This document shows, in pieces, positions 54,624 to 62,541 of a stretch of 64,000 bases of DNA (within the stretch, counting starts at the first letter, position 1; each line of letters opens with the position of its first letter). A program made the position numbers and the translations under genes. The stretch covers positions 1-64,000 of the forward strand of contig SAAS01000007.1 of NCBI GenBank assembly GCA_009929315.1, read 5' to 3'. This DNA comes from Clostridia bacterium (GTDB lineage: Bacteria > Bacillota > Clostridia > Oscillospirales > Oscillospiraceae). The notes under the pieces are model-generated. The model was not told where the DNA came from. It worked only from the letters and a program-made list of their open reading frames with translations, and ran no database searches.

Positions 54624-55829
54624 ATGTCAAAAATACCCATGAACACCATCGTCGAGATGGACGGCGACGAAATGACCCGCATTCTTTGGAAAATGATTAA
54701 GGACGAGCTTCTTTGCCCCTTTGTGGAGCTTAACACGGAATATTATGATTTGGGGCTTCCGAAGCGCGATGAAACTAACGACCAAATTACCGTTGACGCG
54801 GCAAACGCCATAAAGAAGCACCATGTCGGCGTTAAGTGCGCAACAATAACTCCGAACGCACAGCGCGTTGAGGAATATAAGCTCAAGGAAATGTGGAAGA
54901 GTCCGAACGGCACAATCCGCGCCATTCTGGACGGAACGGTGTTCCGCGCTCCAATACTCACCGAGAGTGTTAAGCCCTACGTTCAGGGCTGGGTAAAGCC
55001 GATTACCATTGCCCGTCACGCTTACGGCGACGTTTACAAGGCAACAGAGTACCGTGTCCCCGGCAAGGGCAAGGCGGAGCTTGTGTTTACGGGCGAAAAC
55101 GGCGAGAGCTTCCGCAAAACCATTTACGATTTTGAGTGCGCGGGGGTTTTGCAGGGGCAGTACAACAAGGACAGCTCCATTTCTTCCTTTGCTCACGCCT
55201 GCTTCGAGTACGCTCTGGATACAAAGCAGGATTTGTGGTTTGCAACGAAAGACACGATTTCAAAACAGTACGACCAGACCTTCAAGCTCATCTTCGCCGA
55301 GATTTTCGAGAAGGAATATAAAGAGCGTTTTGAAAAGGCTAAGATTGAATACTTCTACACTCTTATCGACGACGCCGTGGCGCGTGTTATCCGCTCCGAG
55401 GGCGGCTTTATCTGGGCGTGCAAAAACTATGACGGCGATGTGATGAGCGACATGGTTTCCACCGCCTTCGGCAGCCTTGCTATGATGACGAGCGTCCTCA
55501 TCTCCCCCGACGGCGACTTCGAGTTTGAGGCGGCGCACGGCACCATCACCCAGCACTACTACAAGCACTTGAAGGGTGAAAAAACAAGCTCGAACCCGAT
55601 TGCGACAATCTTCGCGTGGTCGGGCGCGCTCCGCAAGCGCGGGGAGCTTGACGGAAACGCAGCTCTAATCGATTTCGCGGGCAAGCTTGAAAAGGCCTGC
55701 CTCGACACAATAGAAAGCGGAGTTATGACGGGCGACCTCGCCGCTTTGTGCAAGAGAGCCGACGTTAAAAAGGTTGACAGCACAGACTTCATCGCCGCTA
55801 TAAGAAGCAAGCTCGAAGCTCTGATGTGA
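54624..55829 (+). CDS. icd: NADP-dependent isocitrate dehydrogenase
   Basis: 401 residues, of the homodimeric, eukaryote-like subfamily: IVEMDGDEMTRILWKMIK, KSPNGTIRAILDGTVFRAPI, YDGDVMSDMVSTAFGSLAMM, EAAHGTITQHYYKHLKGEKT. It makes 2-oxoglutarate and NADPH, supplying the carbon skeleton and perhaps reductant for glutamate synthesis. GAGGAG precedes the ATG at 54624. Confidence 0.97.
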   Translation: MSKIPMNTIVEMDGDEMTRILWKMIKDELLCPFVELNTEYYDLGLPKRDETNDQITVDAANAIKKHHVGVKCATITPNAQRVEEYKLKEMWKSPNGTIRAILDGTVFRAPILTESVKPYVQGWVKPITIARHAYGDVYKATEYRVPGKGKAELVFTGENGESFRKTIYDFECAGVLQGQYNKDSSISSFAHACFEYALDTKQDLWFATKDTISKQYDQTFKLIFAEIFEKEYKERFEKAKIEYFYTLIDDAVARVIRSEGGFIWACKNYDGDVMSDMVSTAFGSLAMMTSVLISPDGDFEFEAAHGTITQHYYKHLKGEKTSSNPIATIFAWSGALRKRGELDGNAALIDFAGKLEKACLDTIESGVMTGDLAALCKRADVKKVDSTDFIAAIRSKLEALM

Positions 55830-55840
55830 AAATACAGAAA

Positions 55841-55869
55841 AGAAGCTCTCCCAAAAGGGAGAGCTTCTT
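55841..55869. terminator. bidirectional terminator
   Basis: AGAAGCTCTCCC/GGGAGAGCTTCT around AAAA, between convergent icd and rodA, followed by T-rich sequence. Confidence 0.85.
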
Positions 55870-55888
55870 CTATTTGTTTTATTAACAA

Positions 55889-57034
55889 TTATCGCAAACT
55901 TCGGAAGCGTTCGGGCTTTGGTCGGTACTTGATTCCCGAAACTACGCCCATCGCGGCGAAAACCGAAAACAGCGAGGAGCCGCCGTAACTGAAAAACGGA
56001 AGGGTTAAGCCGATTACGGGCGCGATTCCGATACACATGCCGATATTCTCAAAGGTCTGAAAAATCATCCAGCCCGCAACGCCGAAGCATATAAGCATAC
56101 TCATCGTGTTATGTGATTTTACGCCGACATAAATACAGCGTGCAATAATCGCCAGAAGCAGCAGCATGACGATGACACAGGCTATCATGCCCAGCTCCTC
56201 GCCGATAACGGAGAAGATAAAGTCCGTCTGCTTTGCGGGAAGCGCGCCGGACTGGGTCTGCCGTCCGTTAAATAGTCCCGTACCCGTGAGCTGTCCGCTT
56301 GCAAGGGCGATTTTGCTCTGGTTTGATTGCCAGCGGATATCAAAGCCCTTCGGGTCGATAGTCATGTCGTAGGGTGCGAGGATTCTCTGACGATAGCGCT
56401 CGTTGAGCACATGAGTCCAGATAAACGGGGTAACCGCTGCCGCCCCCGCAAGCCCGATAACGAACCAATAGAAGCGAAGCCCCGCCGCAAAAAGCATAAT
56501 GATGAAGATGAAAAGGAAGACGATGGCGCTTCCCATGTCCTTAGAAGTAACGACGATAAGGCCGATAACAAAAGCGCAATGCAGAAGCATTTGCCCCACC
56601 GACATCACGGAGTTAAGGTTTTTATAGCCTTTAAGGTAGCTTATCTGCTTTGCCAGAACAATAATAAACGGAATCTTAATAACCTCCGCAGGCTGGACGC
56701 CGACAAAGCCGAAACGAAGCCAAGCTCTGTTTCCGGTATCGTCAGCATATCCGAGCGGTGTGAGGAGCAGCAGCGTCAGCACGACCTCGAAAACAATCAG
56801 AACAGCCCACTTGTCCGTGATAATATCAATATCAACCACCGTGAACAGCACAAAAAGCCCGAGCCCTATGAAAAGCGAAGCTATCTGAACGATGAGATAG
56901 CGCGCTGAGCCGAGCGATTCGGAGGCGCTGGCGATTACAACAAGACCGAATACGGAGCAGACAAGGCACAAAATCAGAAGTGGCATGTCGGCTCTTTTTG
57001 TAAAATCCTTGATATAGGGTTTAAGTTTTTTCAA
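55889..57034 (-). CDS. rodA: RodA/FtsW-type SEDS peptidoglycan glycosyltransferase
   Basis: 381 residues, ten TMs. SEDS signatures: GNRAWLRFGFVGVQPAEVIK, ALPAKQTDFIFSVIGEELG and TLPFFSYGGSSLFSVFAAMG; the catalytic Asp occurs in TSKDMGSAIVF. It polymerises lipid II in the elongation complex. RodA fits better than FtsW or SpoVE by sequence and lone context, but this is not certain. Confidence 0.93.
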   Translation of the reverse strand: MKKLKPYIKDFTKRADMPLLILCLVCSVFGLVVIASASESLGSARYLIVQIASLFIGLGLFVLFTVVDIDIITDKWAVLIVFEVVLTLLLLTPLGYADDTGNRAWLRFGFVGVQPAEVIKIPFIIVLAKQISYLKGYKNLNSVMSVGQMLLHCAFVIGLIVVTSKDMGSAIVFLFIFIIMLFAAGLRFYWFVIGLAGAAAVTPFIWTHVLNERYRQRILAPYDMTIDPKGFDIRWQSNQSKIALASGQLTGTGLFNGRQTQSGALPAKQTDFIFSVIGEELGMIACVIVMLLLLAIIARCIYVGVKSHNTMSMLICFGVAGWMIFQTFENIGMCIGIAPVIGLTLPFFSYGGSSLFSVFAAMGVVSGIKYRPKPERFRSLR

Positions 57035-57147
57035 GAAAACCTCCCATGCGCATCGGCGCAGCAGGGACCTTTCCCCGCACGGTTAAACTGAATCATCTGA
57101 ACAGCAAGATGATTCTCGGTGCGTTGATTGTACCACTAAATATAATT

Positions 57148-57176
57148 TTGCGCAATCTCGAAATTAGTGCTATAAT
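57148..57176 (+). promoter_or_regulatory. sigma-A promoter of radC
   Basis: TTGCGC (57148-57153), 17 bases, TATAAT (57171-57176). Confidence 0.65.
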
Positions 57177-57223
57177 CTGACAAAGACCCCGCAATATAAT
57201 GAAGAGCAAGCGAGGACTAAGGT

Positions 57224-57895
57224 ATGAGCGTCCACGACGGGCACAGAGAGAGAATGAAAAACAAGCTGTTAGAAGCGGGACTTGACGCGTTTGACGACCA
57301 CAATGTCCTTGAGCTTCTGCTTTTCTATTCCATGCCCCGAAAGGACACGAACCCTCTGGCGCACGCACTTATTAACCACTTCGGTTCTCTTGAGGCGGTT
57401 TTCGAGGCACCTGCCGATGAGCTTCAAAAAATCAGCGGAATCGGAGAAAATACCGTGGCGCTTATTAAGCTCATTCCCGAGGTCTGCCGACGCTATGCCA
57501 TTGACAAAAACCGTTCCGACAATGTTCTGGACAGTGCCGAGAAAGCCGGCAATTTTCTTGTTCCGCGTTATATGTTCGAGCGCGACGAGGTAGTCTACAT
57601 CATCTGTCTTGACTCGAAATGCAAAGTGCTGTGCTGCAAGGAGCTTTTTAGGGGAGTTGCGAACACCGCCGAAATAAGTATTCGTAAAATTGCCGAGCTG
57701 GCGCTTGCGAAAAACGCCTCGAGCGTTATTATATCTCACAACCACACAAGCGGAATCGCCCTGCCCTCCTACGAGGATGAGGTCACCACCAAACGCATAA
57801 AAGCCGCTCTTGGCGCCATGGGAATCACTCTTTCCGACCACATTGTTGTCGCGGACGACGATTTTATCTCAATGGCGGACAGCGGGCTCATGTAA
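57224..57895 (+). CDS. radC: RadC/YeeS-family JAB domain protein
   Basis: 223 residues. An N-terminal helix-hairpin-helix (LQKISGIGENTVALIKLIPE) is followed by the MPN+/JAMM domain with SHNHTSGIALPSYED (His-x-His...Asp zinc site). The role is unclear; the old link to DNA repair has been withdrawn for E. coli RadC. Single gene. Confidence 0.92.
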   Translation: MSVHDGHRERMKNKLLEAGLDAFDDHNVLELLLFYSMPRKDTNPLAHALINHFGSLEAVFEAPADELQKISGIGENTVALIKLIPEVCRRYAIDKNRSDNVLDSAEKAGNFLVPRYMFERDEVVYIICLDSKCKVLCCKELFRGVANTAEISIRKIAELALAKNASSVIISHNHTSGIALPSYEDEVTTKRIKAALGAMGITLSDHIVVADDDFISMADSGLM

Positions 57896-57991
57896 AAAAC
57901 TCAATAATTGAAAATATTTCGGCTGCCGTTTCGCGCTTCTTTAGTTTTGAAGTTTGCGAATTTAGGCAGCTGAAATTTTTTTATATACCTC

Positions 57992-58020
57992 TTGACACGG
58001 TATACATCGTGTTGTATAGT
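57992..58020 (+). promoter_or_regulatory. padR promoter with inverted-repeat operator
   Basis: TTGACA (57992-57997), 17 bases, TATAGT (58015-58020). The repeat TATACA-N6-TGTATA (58001-58018) fills the spacer and overlaps the -10, a good place for PadR self-repression. Confidence 0.75.
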
Positions 58021-58043
58021 ATATCGTGAAAGGGGGTATTGCC

Positions 58044-58367
58044 ATGGACACACAGTTGAAGCGCGGAGTTCTTGAAATATGCGTTCTTGCCGCAATGCGC
58101 GACGAGGATGCTTACGGATATAAAATTATTAAAGACCTTTCACCGTTTATGGAAGTATCCGAGTCTACGCTTTACCCGATACTTAAACGCCTTGAACAGA
58201 GCGGCTGTGTAACCGAATACTCAGTTGAGCACAACGGACGGCTGCGAAAATACTATCGGATAACGCAGACAGGGCATGAGAGAATCAGTGAGTTTCTGAG
58301 TGATTGGGGCAGCGTTATGAGGGCATACAACTTCATAAGAGGGGATGAAAGCAATGACAAAAAATGA
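58044..58367 (+). CDS. PadR-family transcriptional regulator
   Basis: 107 residues, the PadR winged HTH: LEICVLAAMRDEDAYGYKII, ESTLYPILKRLEQSGCVTEY, RKYYRITQTGHERI. It probably represses its own operon and is released by envelope-active compounds. AGGGGG precedes the ATG. It overlaps the DUF1700 gene by 14 bases. Confidence 0.94.
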   Translation: MDTQLKRGVLEICVLAAMRDEDAYGYKIIKDLSPFMEVSESTLYPILKRLEQSGCVTEYSVEHNGRLRKYYRITQTGHERISEFLSDWGSVMRAYNFIRGDESNDKK

Positions 58368-58926
58368 ATATTTAAAAATGCTGAAGCGTGAGCTTCGGCC
58401 TATAAAACGGGCGGAGCGCGAGAAATCGCTTGCCTATTTCGGAGAACTTATCGACGACCGCATGGAGGACGGGCTCCCCGAGGAAACAGCGATTTCGGAG
58501 CTTGAAAGCGTTTCTGACGCCGCGCAGCGCATTATCGCCGAGGCCTCGGCACAAGGTCTTCTAAGGGCGAAACACAGTGTTTGGGAAATAATCCTTCTGG
58601 TTTTAGGCTTTCCCCTGTGGTTTCCGCTTTTGCTCACGGTGGCGGTTGTCGTTTTCACAATGTACGCGCTGGTCTGGATACTCATAGGCACGCTTTTACT
58701 GGTATCCGTGAGCCTTGCAGTCGGCGGTGCGGCGGCTGTAATCGGGATGTTCTTTTCCGGTAGCATATCCACGGCTTTTGTTTGTCTCGGTATAGGACTT
58801 GTTTCGGCGGGACTCGGAGTTGCCCTTTTCATTCCGGCTCTGCTTATCGCCCGCGCTTACGCAAGGGCAACGCCGATCATTTTGAATTGGCTCATTAACA
58901 GAAAGGTTGGTAAATCCAATGAATAA
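58354..58926 (+). CDS. DUF1700 membrane protein
   Basis: 190 residues. The cytoplasmic N-terminus (LKMLKRELRPIKRAEREKSL, YFGELIDDRMEDGLPEE) is the DUF1700 signature; three or four TMs follow. The family regularly sits between PadR and DUF4097 genes and is thought to work with them in envelope stress sensing. Start at 58354 (GGGGATGAAAGCA upstream). Confidence 0.9.
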   Translation: MTKNEYLKMLKRELRPIKRAEREKSLAYFGELIDDRMEDGLPEETAISELESVSDAAQRIIAEASAQGLLRAKHSVWEIILLVLGFPLWFPLLLTVAVVVFTMYALVWILIGTLLLVSVSLAVGGAAAVIGMFFSGSISTAFVCLGIGLVSAGLGVALFIPALLIARAYARATPIILNWLINRKVGKSNE

Positions 58927-59932
58927 AAAAACAAAAACCGCGCTTATCGTTGCGCTTTCACTCTTCGGAGCAGGCATTATTATCTGCTTTTGTATTTTAA
59001 TCAGCGTTCATTTTGACTATTCAAAGCTGGCCGACAGCTTTAGGGTCGGCGTTAACTCGGAGGAAAAAGTCGAAGCAGAGCATGTTGACAAGGACATTGA
59101 GGCAAACGGCCAGGACCTGATATTCAACCTTAGCTCCGCGGATATCACAGTTACTCCCTCCGAAGACGATATGATTCACATAAGCTACGACAACACCGAG
59201 GATAGCTACTTCGAGTTCGATGAAAAGAGCGGCTCAATCACTCTCACCCAAAAGGGAACAAGAGATTTTTTCCTGTGGACAATAAATGTTCAGGACACCG
59301 AAGGCAAAGTAACCGTAAGTATCCCCGTCGGACATAAGGGCGCTTTAAAGATAGATGGGGCTTCAAGCGATACTTCCGTCACAGGCCTTGATGTCGGCGG
59401 CAAATTCAATATCTTCAGCGTTTCGGGCGAAGTCTTCATTCAGAACTGCGCGTGCAAAACACTCGAAGCGGGAACCACCTCCGGTGAAATTAAGCTTGTT
59501 TCCTTAAATACAGGCAGCATAAAAGCAAACACCGTTTCCGGCGGAATTGAGCTTTCGGATATTTCAAAGAGCATCCCCGTAACTCTTGCAAGCACCTCGG
59601 GCGAGGTGTATGCTGAGAATGTAAAAACGAAGGACATGGGGGTTCACACGGTATCTGGCAAAATGTCACTCAAGAACGTAAGCGGTCAAACGGTATCTCT
59701 TTCCAGTACCTCCGGCAGCGTTCTGCTCGACGGCGCGGATTTCGGGGAAATAGATTTTGACACCGTGTCCGGCGATATACGCGGCTCCGTAGTCGGTAAA
59801 GCCGAAGATTATTCGGTTTTCACGGACACAGTTTCGGGCTCCAACGGGCTTTCCTCACACAAGGAGCGCGGAGAAAGAACGCTTGACTTCTCTTCGGTTT
59901 CGGGAAGCTTTGATATAGAATTTGAAAATTAA
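58919..59932 (+). CDS. DUF4097 beta-repeat membrane-anchored protein
   Basis: 337 residues. One N-terminal TM (about 8-30), then an extracytoplasmic right-handed beta-roll of repeated SGEV/TVSG units (EVFIQNCACKTLEAGTTSGE, KANTVSGGIELSDISKS). DUF4097 proteins occur with PadR/DUF1700 or LiaFSR modules. Start overlaps the DUF1700 stop by 8 bases. Confidence 0.9.
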   Translation: MNKKTKTALIVALSLFGAGIIICFCILISVHFDYSKLADSFRVGVNSEEKVEAEHVDKDIEANGQDLIFNLSSADITVTPSEDDMIHISYDNTEDSYFEFDEKSGSITLTQKGTRDFFLWTINVQDTEGKVTVSIPVGHKGALKIDGASSDTSVTGLDVGGKFNIFSVSGEVFIQNCACKTLEAGTTSGEIKLVSLNTGSIKANTVSGGIELSDISKSIPVTLASTSGEVYAENVKTKDMGVHTVSGKMSLKNVSGQTVSLSSTSGSVLLDGADFGEIDFDTVSGDIRGSVVGKAEDYSVFTDTVSGSNGLSSHKERGERTLDFSSVSGSFDIEFEN

Positions 59933-59946
59933 GGGGGAAACGTGGT

Positions 59947-60621
59947 TTGCACAGGATATTTATTGTTGAGGATGACGCGGTCATAGCGGAGGCTGTTGCG
60001 CGACATATAAGCGCTTGGGGCTGCTGCGCGCGCTGTGCCGTTAATTTTGAAAACATCCTGTCCGAATTTGCCGACTTCGACTCTCAGCTTGTGCTTCTTG
60101 ACATTTCCCTGCCCTTTTTTAACGGCTACCACTGGTGCGCGGAGATAAGGCGGGTTTCAAAAGTGCCGATTATCTTCATTTCCTCCGCCTCGGACAACAT
60201 GAACATCGTTATGGCAATGAGCATGGGCGGCGACGATTTTATCCCGAAGCCCTTTGACCTTAACGTCCTGACCGCCAAGGTTCAGGCCCTTTTGCGCCGC
60301 GCTTATGATTTTACAGCACCGACAAGGCTGCTCGAAAGCGGCGGCGCGGTATTAAGCTTTGCGGACGCTTCGCTGAGCTTCGGCGGACAGAAAACCGAGC
60401 TTACAAAAAACGAATTTAAAATACTTCAGCTGCTGCTTGAAAACAAGGGACGCATTGTCACTCGGGATGAAATAATGACCCGACTTTGGGAGAGCGACAG
60501 CTTCGTGGACGAAAACACGCTGACCGTCAACATCACACGTCTGCGCCGAACACTCGAGAGTGCGGGGCTTTTCGACTTCATCGTCACGAAAAAAGGCGTC
60601 GGCTACCTGGTGGGTGAATAG
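59947..60621 (+). CDS. OmpR-family response regulator (BceR-like)
   Basis: 224 residues. Receiver domain with acidic pocket IVEDD and phospho-acceptor in VLLDISLPFFNGY; DNA-binding winged helix (LTKNEFKILQLLLENKGRIV, NTLTVNITRLRRTLES). Start codon is TTG at 59947, with AGGGGG upstream. Two direct ATGTAAG repeats, 20 bases apart, before the ABC genes are its likely sites. Confidence 0.95.
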   Translation: MHRIFIVEDDAVIAEAVARHISAWGCCARCAVNFENILSEFADFDSQLVLLDISLPFFNGYHWCAEIRRVSKVPIIFISSASDNMNIVMAMSMGGDDFIPKPFDLNVLTAKVQALLRRAYDFTAPTRLLESGGAVLSFADASLSFGGQKTELTKNEFKILQLLLENKGRIVTRDEIMTRLWESDSFVDENTLTVNITRLRRTLESAGLFDFIVTKKGVGYLVGE

Positions 60622-60623
60622 CT

Positions 60624-61616
60624 ATGGGTGCAAAGTTATTTCTTTCGTATCTGAGACGTCATTACAAGGTGGTTATTCTCTTTGCTTTTTTCGTGCTGAT
60701 TTTCGCGGCGGTTTTCTCGCTTTACAATCTGGAGACAGAGGCGGTGTTTTATGCGGCACTGCTGTGCCTTTGCGTCGGTGCTGTCGCCTTCGGTTTCGGA
60801 CTTTGGCGCTACATTGTCCGTCACAAGGCGCTGAACGAGCTTATGCAGAATATCGAAATGGGGCTTGACCGTCTCCCCGAACCAAACGGTGTTATCGAAG
60901 CCGACTATCAGAAAATGCTGGCGAAGCTCTACGCGCTTAATCTCAAGACCCGCTGTGAGGCTGACAGCACAAGCCGCGACACCGAGGATTATTACACGCT
61001 TTGGGTTCACCAGATAAAAACTCCGCTTGCCGCTATGCGCCTTCTTCTAACCGAGGACGGCGGGGCAAACAGTGCTCTGCTGCTCGGGGAACTTTTTAAA
61101 ACCGAGCAGTATGTCGACATGGTTCTGCAATATGTCCGCCTTCGCAGCGAATCGAGCGACCTGATTTTAAAAAAATACAGTCTTGACGAAATTATCCGCG
61201 GCTCACTTCGCAAATACGCAAGGCTTTTCGCTCTGAAAAAGCTTGAATTTTCATTCGCTGAAACAGGGCTGACTGTTTTGACCGATGAAAAATGGCTCTC
61301 CTTCGTAATCGAGCAGGTTTTTTCAAACTCGCTCAAATACACGCCGAGCGGCAAAATAAGTCTTTACGCCGAGGGCGAAACTCTCGTCATTGAAGATACC
61401 GGCATCGGCATCCGCGCCGAGGATTTGCCGCGGGTCTGTGAAAAGGGCTACACCGGAGCAAGCGGCAGGTCAGACAAGAAATCCACGGGAATCGGTCTTT
61501 TTCTCTGCAAGAGCATTCTCACAAAGCTGGGTCACGAATTTGAAATCACTTCAAAGGTTGGTCAGGGCACAAAGGTAAAAATCAATTTAAGCCGAGCAGA
61601 CTTAAGCTTCGAGTAG
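60624..61616 (+). CDS. intramembrane-sensing histidine kinase (BceS-like)
   Basis: 330 residues. Two TMs with a very short external loop (about 12-60), typical of BceS-type kinases that sense through an ABC permease. H-box WVHQIKTPLAAMRLL, N-box FVIEQVFSNSLKYTPSGKI, G1 EDTGIGIRAEDLPRVCEKGY, G2 STGIGLFLCKSI. It is the partner of the regulator just upstream. Confidence 0.95.
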   Translation: MGAKLFLSYLRRHYKVVILFAFFVLIFAAVFSLYNLETEAVFYAALLCLCVGAVAFGFGLWRYIVRHKALNELMQNIEMGLDRLPEPNGVIEADYQKMLAKLYALNLKTRCEADSTSRDTEDYYTLWVHQIKTPLAAMRLLLTEDGGANSALLLGELFKTEQYVDMVLQYVRLRSESSDLILKKYSLDEIIRGSLRKYARLFALKKLEFSFAETGLTVLTDEKWLSFVIEQVFSNSLKYTPSGKISLYAEGETLVIEDTGIGIRAEDLPRVCEKGYTGASGRSDKKSTGIGLFLCKSILTKLGHEFEITSKVGQGTKVKINLSRADLSFE

Positions 61617-61672
61617 CGGTTGCGGCTCCGCTTCGTCGGCTTCGCGCCATTATGATTTTGTTTCTTACAATA

Positions 61673-61737
61673 ATGTAAGTTTATAAGCCGAAATGTAAGT
61701 CAAAGAAATGGCAGACGTTTCGGCTTTGCGCTACAAT
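61673..61737 (+). promoter_or_regulatory. BceR-type operator and promoter of the ABC genes
   Basis: ATGTAAG at 61673-61679 and again at 61693-61699, spaced exactly 20 bases start to start (two helix turns); the first also belongs to CTTACA-ATAA-TGTAAG. A TACAAT -10 is at 61732-61737 with no good -35, as for an activator-dependent promoter. Confidence 0.65.
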
Positions 61738-61773
61738 AAAACCCGTAACAAAAACAAATTACGGAGGCATACT

Positions 61774-62541
61774 ATGACTTTACTTGAAGTTAAAAACCTG
61801 AAAAAGACCTATGCTACCCGCTTTGGGAATGTGAAGGTACACGCCCTGACAAATGTAAATTTCACCGTCGAAAACGGTGAATACATCGCAATCATGGGCG
61901 AGAGCGGTTCCGGTAAAACCACTCTTTTAAATATACTGGCAACGCTGGATAAACCCACGGGCGGCGAAGTTCTGCTGGACGGAAAGTCAACGCTGCAAAT
62001 ACCCGAAAAGGAGCTCGCCGCTTTCCGCCGTGATAATCTGGGCTTCGTTTTTCAGGATTTCAACCTGCTTGATACTTTTTCTCTGCGCGACAACATCTAT
62101 CTCCCCCTCGTTCTGGCGGGAATGGGGCACAAGGAGATGAGCGAGCGTATTATATCCATTGCTTACAGGCTTGGAATAACCGATATTCTCGAAAAAATGC
62201 CTTATGAGATTTCCGGCGGACAGAAGCAGCGCTGTGCCATCGCCAGAGCCCTCATCACAAATCCGCGCATGATACTTGCGGACGAGCCGACGGGCGCGCT
62301 TGACTCCCGCTCCGCCGACGCGCTTCTTGAGGTTTTCAGGGGCATAAACGAACTCGGGCAGACCGTGCTTATGGTGACACACAGCGTCAAGGCGGCTTCA
62401 AACGCGGGAAGGATTCTTTTCCTTCGCGACGGTGAGATTTTCCATCAGCTCTACCGCGGAGACAGGTCAAATGAGGAAATGTTCGGCGTTATTTCCGACA
62501 CTCTTACCTCAATGGCAGCAGGCGGTGACAGCAATGCGTAA
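61774..62541 (+). CDS. BceA-like ABC transporter ATPase
   Basis: 255 residues. Walker A GESGSGKTT, Q-loop FQDFNLLDTF, signature [15 protein letters not shown], Walker B MILADEPTGAL. Family of antimicrobial-peptide detoxification pumps. ACGGAGG precedes the ATG at 61774; an upstream in-frame ATG overlaps the promoter. Confidence 0.95.
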   Translation: MTLLEVKNLKKTYATRFGNVKVHALTNVNFTVENGEYIAIMGESGSGKTTLLNILATLDKPTGGEVLLDGKSTLQIPEKELAAFRRDNLGFVFQDFNLLDTFSLRDNIYLPLVLAGMGHKEMSERIISIAYRLGITDILEKMPYEISGGQKQRCAIARALITNPRMILADEPTGALDSRSADALLEVFRGINELGQTVLMVTHSVKAASNAGRILFLRDGEIFHQLYRGDRSNEEMFGVISDTLTSMAAGGDSNA

